Assembly (NCBI GenBank): GCA_016211085.1
Contig: JACQSY010000015.1
Coordinates: 36,665-100,664, forward strand
Reading direction: 5' to 3'
Length of the DNA: 64,000 bases
Origin: Acidobacteriota bacterium
Lineage (GTDB): Bacteria; Acidobacteriota; UBA6911; RPQK01; JACQSY01
The first letter of the stretch is position 1; each line of letters starts with the position of its first letter. Positions 61,832 to 64,000 of the stretch are shown one piece after another. A program made the translations under genes and the position numbers. Under the pieces are notes generated by a model. The model made no database searches and was not told where the DNA came from. It saw only the letters and a list, made by a program, of their open reading frames with translations.

Positions 61832-62086
61832 TCATAGCGGAATTACGTGCACAAACTGGCCTTTGCGACCGCGGTTTTGATAACGCACCTTGCCGCTGAT
61901 CTTGGCGAAAAGCGTGTCGTCGCTGCCTAGACCAACATTAAGCCCGGGATGCAGTCGCGTCCCCCGCTGGCGTACCAAGATGGCCCCTCCTGAAACAATT
62001 TCACCCCCGAATCTCTTTACTCCCAGCCTCTTGGACTGACTGTCACGACCATTTCGCGAACTGCCGAGACCTTTTTTATGAGCCAT
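61832..62086 (-). CDS. rpmA: Ribosomal protein bL27
   Basis: Large-subunit protein (84 aa) reaching to the peptidyl-transferase centre. The first residues [16 protein letters not shown] are those of the directly expressed form, without the N-terminal cleaved extension seen in Firmicutes. Lies 11 bp after rplU. Confidence 0.96.
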   Translation of the reverse strand: MAHKKGLGSSRNGRDSQSKRLGVKRFGGEIVSGGAILVRQRGTRLHPGLNVGLGSDDTLFAKISGKVRYQNRGRKGQFVHVIPL

Positions 62087-62097
62087 GTGTCAAACTC

Positions 62098-62607
62098 CTA
62101 TGCTTTCTTTTTGCGAGTAGCAGTCTTTCGGCCGGCCGTCTTGGCTTCCTTCTTTGCAACCTTCTTTGCAGCCTTTGCAACCGGCTTTTTCTCTCGGGCT
62201 GAGGAGGGCTTCGGTGGGCCCGCCTTGGGCGAACCGGCTGCGGGCCTGGTTTTCCTTTCCTTCGCCTCGGTGGTCGCTCCAGCCAAAACTTTCCCCGCTA
62301 GCTCTATCTTATCAATCCTGATGGTGGTGAAAGGTTGCCGATGGCCGCGCCGATTCCGATACATCTTGCGCCGCTTAAACTTAAAAACAATAATCTTACG
62401 GGCTTTTCCGTGGCCGCAAACCACACCGCTCACTAACGCATCGGCAACAGTGGGGTTCCCTGCCTTAATTCCATCTTCGCCATCTAACAGAAGAACGTCG
62501 TGAAAAGTAACTCTTTCGTCGACGTTTAAAGGGAGCCGTTCCACCTGAATGACATCTCCCTGCTCCACTCGGTACTGCTTGCCACCCACTTTGATTATTG
62601 CGTACAA
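62098..62607 (-). CDS. rplU: Ribosomal protein bL21 with histone-like tail
   Basis: Large-subunit protein. Residues 1-103 are a complete L21 (YAIIKVGGKQYRVEQGD, FKFKRRKMYRNRRGHRQP). The total of 169 aa is due to a tail of about 65 residues rich in Lys, Ala, Pro and Thr, ending RKKKA. Starts with TTG at 62607, with GGAGG about 10 nt upstream; the longer frame back to 62727 has no such signal. First gene of rplU-rpmA-obgE-nadD. Confidence 0.94.
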   Translation of the reverse strand: MYAIIKVGGKQYRVEQGDVIQVERLPLNVDERVTFHDVLLLDGEDGIKAGNPTVADALVSGVVCGHGKARKIIVFKFKRRKMYRNRRGHRQPFTTIRIDKIELAGKVLAGATTEAKERKTRPAAGSPKAGPPKPSSAREKKPVAKAAKKVAKKEAKTAGRKTATRKKKA

Positions 62608-62650
62608 AGCCGTCTTCCTCCGCTTTATTCCATTGAAAAGAAAAAGTGAA

Positions 62651-62679
62651 ATTATATGCTCCAGCAGTAGTGAAGTCAA
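62651..62679 (-). promoter_or_regulatory. Sigma70-type promoter of rplU-rpmA-obgE
   Basis: TTGACT (62679-62674), 17-bp spacer, TATAAT (62656-62651) on the minus strand, near consensus. The leader of about 37 nt includes the GGAGG of rplU. Confidence 0.7.
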
Positions 62680-62804
62680 AATGTCGGCCTTGATTCTTCG
62701 GCCCAGGCCATCTAGAACCCGGGGCATTTTGTGGCGGGAGGAGGGCTATATCGTTTGACGAAACGCAAAAAAAGCGCGAGTATGTGTTCGCATCCTGGGA
62801 CGCT

Positions 62805-63767
62805 ATGAGATTTGTAGATTTTTATCGAGACAGCCGGCCGGTTATTTCCATTGAACTGTTCCCACCCAAAACAGAAAAAGGGGTGGGAGAACTTGAAAAC
62901 CGGCTGCCCAAGCTGATTGCTCTCAGGCCCTCGTTCTTCACCGTCACCTACGGCGCGCTGGGCAGCACCCGTCAGCGTACGTTGGAAATCGTCTCACGCA
63001 TCAGACATCATTTTGGGCAAGAGGTTGCACATCATCTAACTTGTGTGGGGGCCAGTCGCGAGGAAATCACTGCAATCCTGACGCAGCTTCAAGAGCATAA
63101 AATCGAGAATATCGTGGCGCTTAGGGGTGATCCTCCCCAGGGAGAGAGCCATTTCCAGCCAACTCCAGGAGGTTTTAACCACGCCTGCGAGCTTGTTGAG
63201 CACATACGAAGCTGCGGCGATTTCGGGATTGCCGTAGCCGGTTATCCCGAAAAACACATCGAGGCGCCGGATTTTGACACCGATCTTCGTTATCTGAAGA
63301 AGAAGGTGGACGCAGGGGCGGACGTAGTCATTACCCAACTCTTCTACGACAATCGGTATTATTTCAATTTCGTCCGACGCTGCCGGGATTTCGGCATTGA
63401 CAAACCGGTGGTTCCGGGGTTGATGCCGATCTTAAATACCGTTCAGATCAAGCGCATCACCAGCCTGTGCGGCTCTGAAATCCCCGAACACCTCCTCACA
63501 GAGTTAGCGGAAGCGGGGGGGGACGAAAGAAAAGTGCACGAGATCGGTGTTGCCTATACCGCCCGGCAGGCCCTCAGTCTTCTCGAGAAGGGTGTTCCGG
63601 GCATTCACTTTTATGTTCTCAATCAACATTTCCATATTGCTGAAATCCTGGAAAGAATCGGCTCGGCGCTACGGCGGGATTCCGCCGTTCTCGCCACCGA
63701 CCTTTCCAGTCAGCACCCTTCCCTCCGGACCCCGGAATCTTCCAGTCCTCGGCAGAATTCGAACTAA
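62805..63767 (+). CDS. metF: 5,10-methylenetetrahydrofolate reductase
   Basis: Flavoenzyme (320 aa) making 5-methyl-THF for methionine synthesis. TIM-barrel motifs: SIELFPPKTEKG, TVTYGALGST, NIVALRGDPPQ, AGYPEKHIEA and ITQLFYDNRYYF. I prefer the ATG at 62805, which places the first strand (VISIELFPP) at the usual distance; GTG at 62784 is in frame. A Ser-rich tail of about 20 residues closes it. Divergent from rplU. Confidence 0.94.
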   Translation: MRFVDFYRDSRPVISIELFPPKTEKGVGELENRLPKLIALRPSFFTVTYGALGSTRQRTLEIVSRIRHHFGQEVAHHLTCVGASREEITAILTQLQEHKIENIVALRGDPPQGESHFQPTPGGFNHACELVEHIRSCGDFGIAVAGYPEKHIEAPDFDTDLRYLKKKVDAGADVVITQLFYDNRYYFNFVRRCRDFGIDKPVVPGLMPILNTVQIKRITSLCGSEIPEHLLTELAEAGGDERKVHEIGVAYTARQALSLLEKGVPGIHFYVLNQHFHIAEILERIGSALRRDSAVLATDLSSQHPSLRTPESSSPRQNSN

Positions 63768-63906
63768 CAATCGGAGAGAAGTTGAATCGAAAGACCGCGC
63801 TCAATATCGGGTCTCGTGATGATTGCAAATGGAGTGTCAAATCATATAGCGCTGTGTCGCTGTTGCTCCAGGAACTTGGGGTACTTAACGAGCATTACAT
63901 AACCTA

Positions 63907-63935
63907 GTGACAAATGCGCTGGAGTCGGTTATACT
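63907..63935 (+). promoter_or_regulatory. Promoter of the gene cut by the window end
   Basis: GTGACA (63907-63912), 17-bp spacer, TATACT (63930-63935), 7 nt before the ATG at 63943. The -10 to start distance again implies a leaderless mRNA. Confidence 0.45.
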
Positions 63936-63942
63936 TGCGGGC

Positions 63943-64000
63943 ATGGGACATCCAGCTGGAGTCAAGTTTGATCGAGTCAAATTGGAGCGGCGGCGTCTGA
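63943..64000 (+). CDS. Start of an unidentified gene, cut by the window end
   Basis: ATG followed by 19 codons without stop (MGHPAGVKFDRVKLERRRL). Basic start. It faintly recalls the N-terminus of helix-turn-helix proteins linked to IS630-type transposases, but 19 residues are too few to say. Confidence 0.4.
   Translation, partial: MGHPAGVKFDRVKLERRRL

Noticed and set aside
1..64000. tRNA, rRNA or CRISPR loci
   Set aside because: None of the larger gaps contains a T-loop-like GTTCGA, an acceptor-stem pair or regularly spaced repeats that I could find by eye.

Overview
The window is a gene-dense stretch of a bacterial chromosome (about 63 CDSs, one broken gene, no rRNA or tRNA seen). It reads as a diderm, probably a member of Acidobacteriota or a close relative. 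The evidence is an outer membrane and periplasm (LolA, TonB, a TonB-dependent receptor with an N-terminal carboxypeptidase-like domain, a secreted TPR protein, a secreted beta-propeller), the MEP isoprenoid route, a K+-type membrane pyrophosphatase, a fused aroDE gene and moderate GC. The phylum is an inference; no 16S gene is present.

Layout. 1-6.6 kb: PBP1B-like synthase, then thrB, aroDE and pgsA on the minus strand and a nucleotidyltransferase on plus. 6.6-9.7 kb: a 3D-domain protein, a hairpin-rich spacer and uvrC. 9.7-18.7 kb (minus): tdk, DUF84 NTPase, suhB, ispF, ispD, PIN/TRAM, radA, thioesterase, alr, dnaB. 18.8-27.5 kb (minus): TPR protein, ispE, prs, rplY, pth, hppA, rpsF, rpsR, rplI. 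27.5-31.6 kb (minus): beta-propeller, a DciA-like helicase loader, and a secreted 5'-nucleotidase-like protein whose frame crosses an in-frame TGA. 31.7-39.3 kb (plus): HNH protein, DUF2064 transferase, tonB, ileS, lspA, lolA, fabH. 39.4-48.1 kb: TonB receptor, two small envelope proteins, thiD, AI-2E-type permease, nth, a small CXXCH protein, ROK kinase, glgA. 48.2-49.4 kb: an insertion carrying a RAYT-type Y1 transposase. 49.6-57.3 kb: coiled-coil protein, queE, M20 peptidase, trmL, ftcD-like, CorC/HlyC protein and a frameshifted gene. 57.3-63.8 kb: unknown protein, comF, dksA-like, rlmH, rsfS, nadD, obgE, rpmA, rplU, metF, and the start of a further gene.

The most interesting item is the gene at 30720-31646. 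A single frame runs from a signal peptide to the stop except for one TGA at codon 46, inside the motif E-P-C-G-(TGA)-K where relatives carry EPCGC. An 8-bp stem with a GGC loop begins 20 nt after the TGA and fits the bacterial SECIS rules. I read it as a probable secreted selenoprotein of the 5'-nucleotidase-like family.

A second theme is transcription. Many genes have a sigma70-like -10 box, often extended (TGnTATAAT), ending only 6-9 nt before the start codon with no ribosome binding site, which suggests leaderless mRNAs. Other genes (rplU, rpsF, rplI, YtxH, PIN/TRAM) keep clear Shine-Dalgarno sequences. Two perfect inverted repeats sit on the -10 regions of the TonB receptor and the CorC protein and look like operators.
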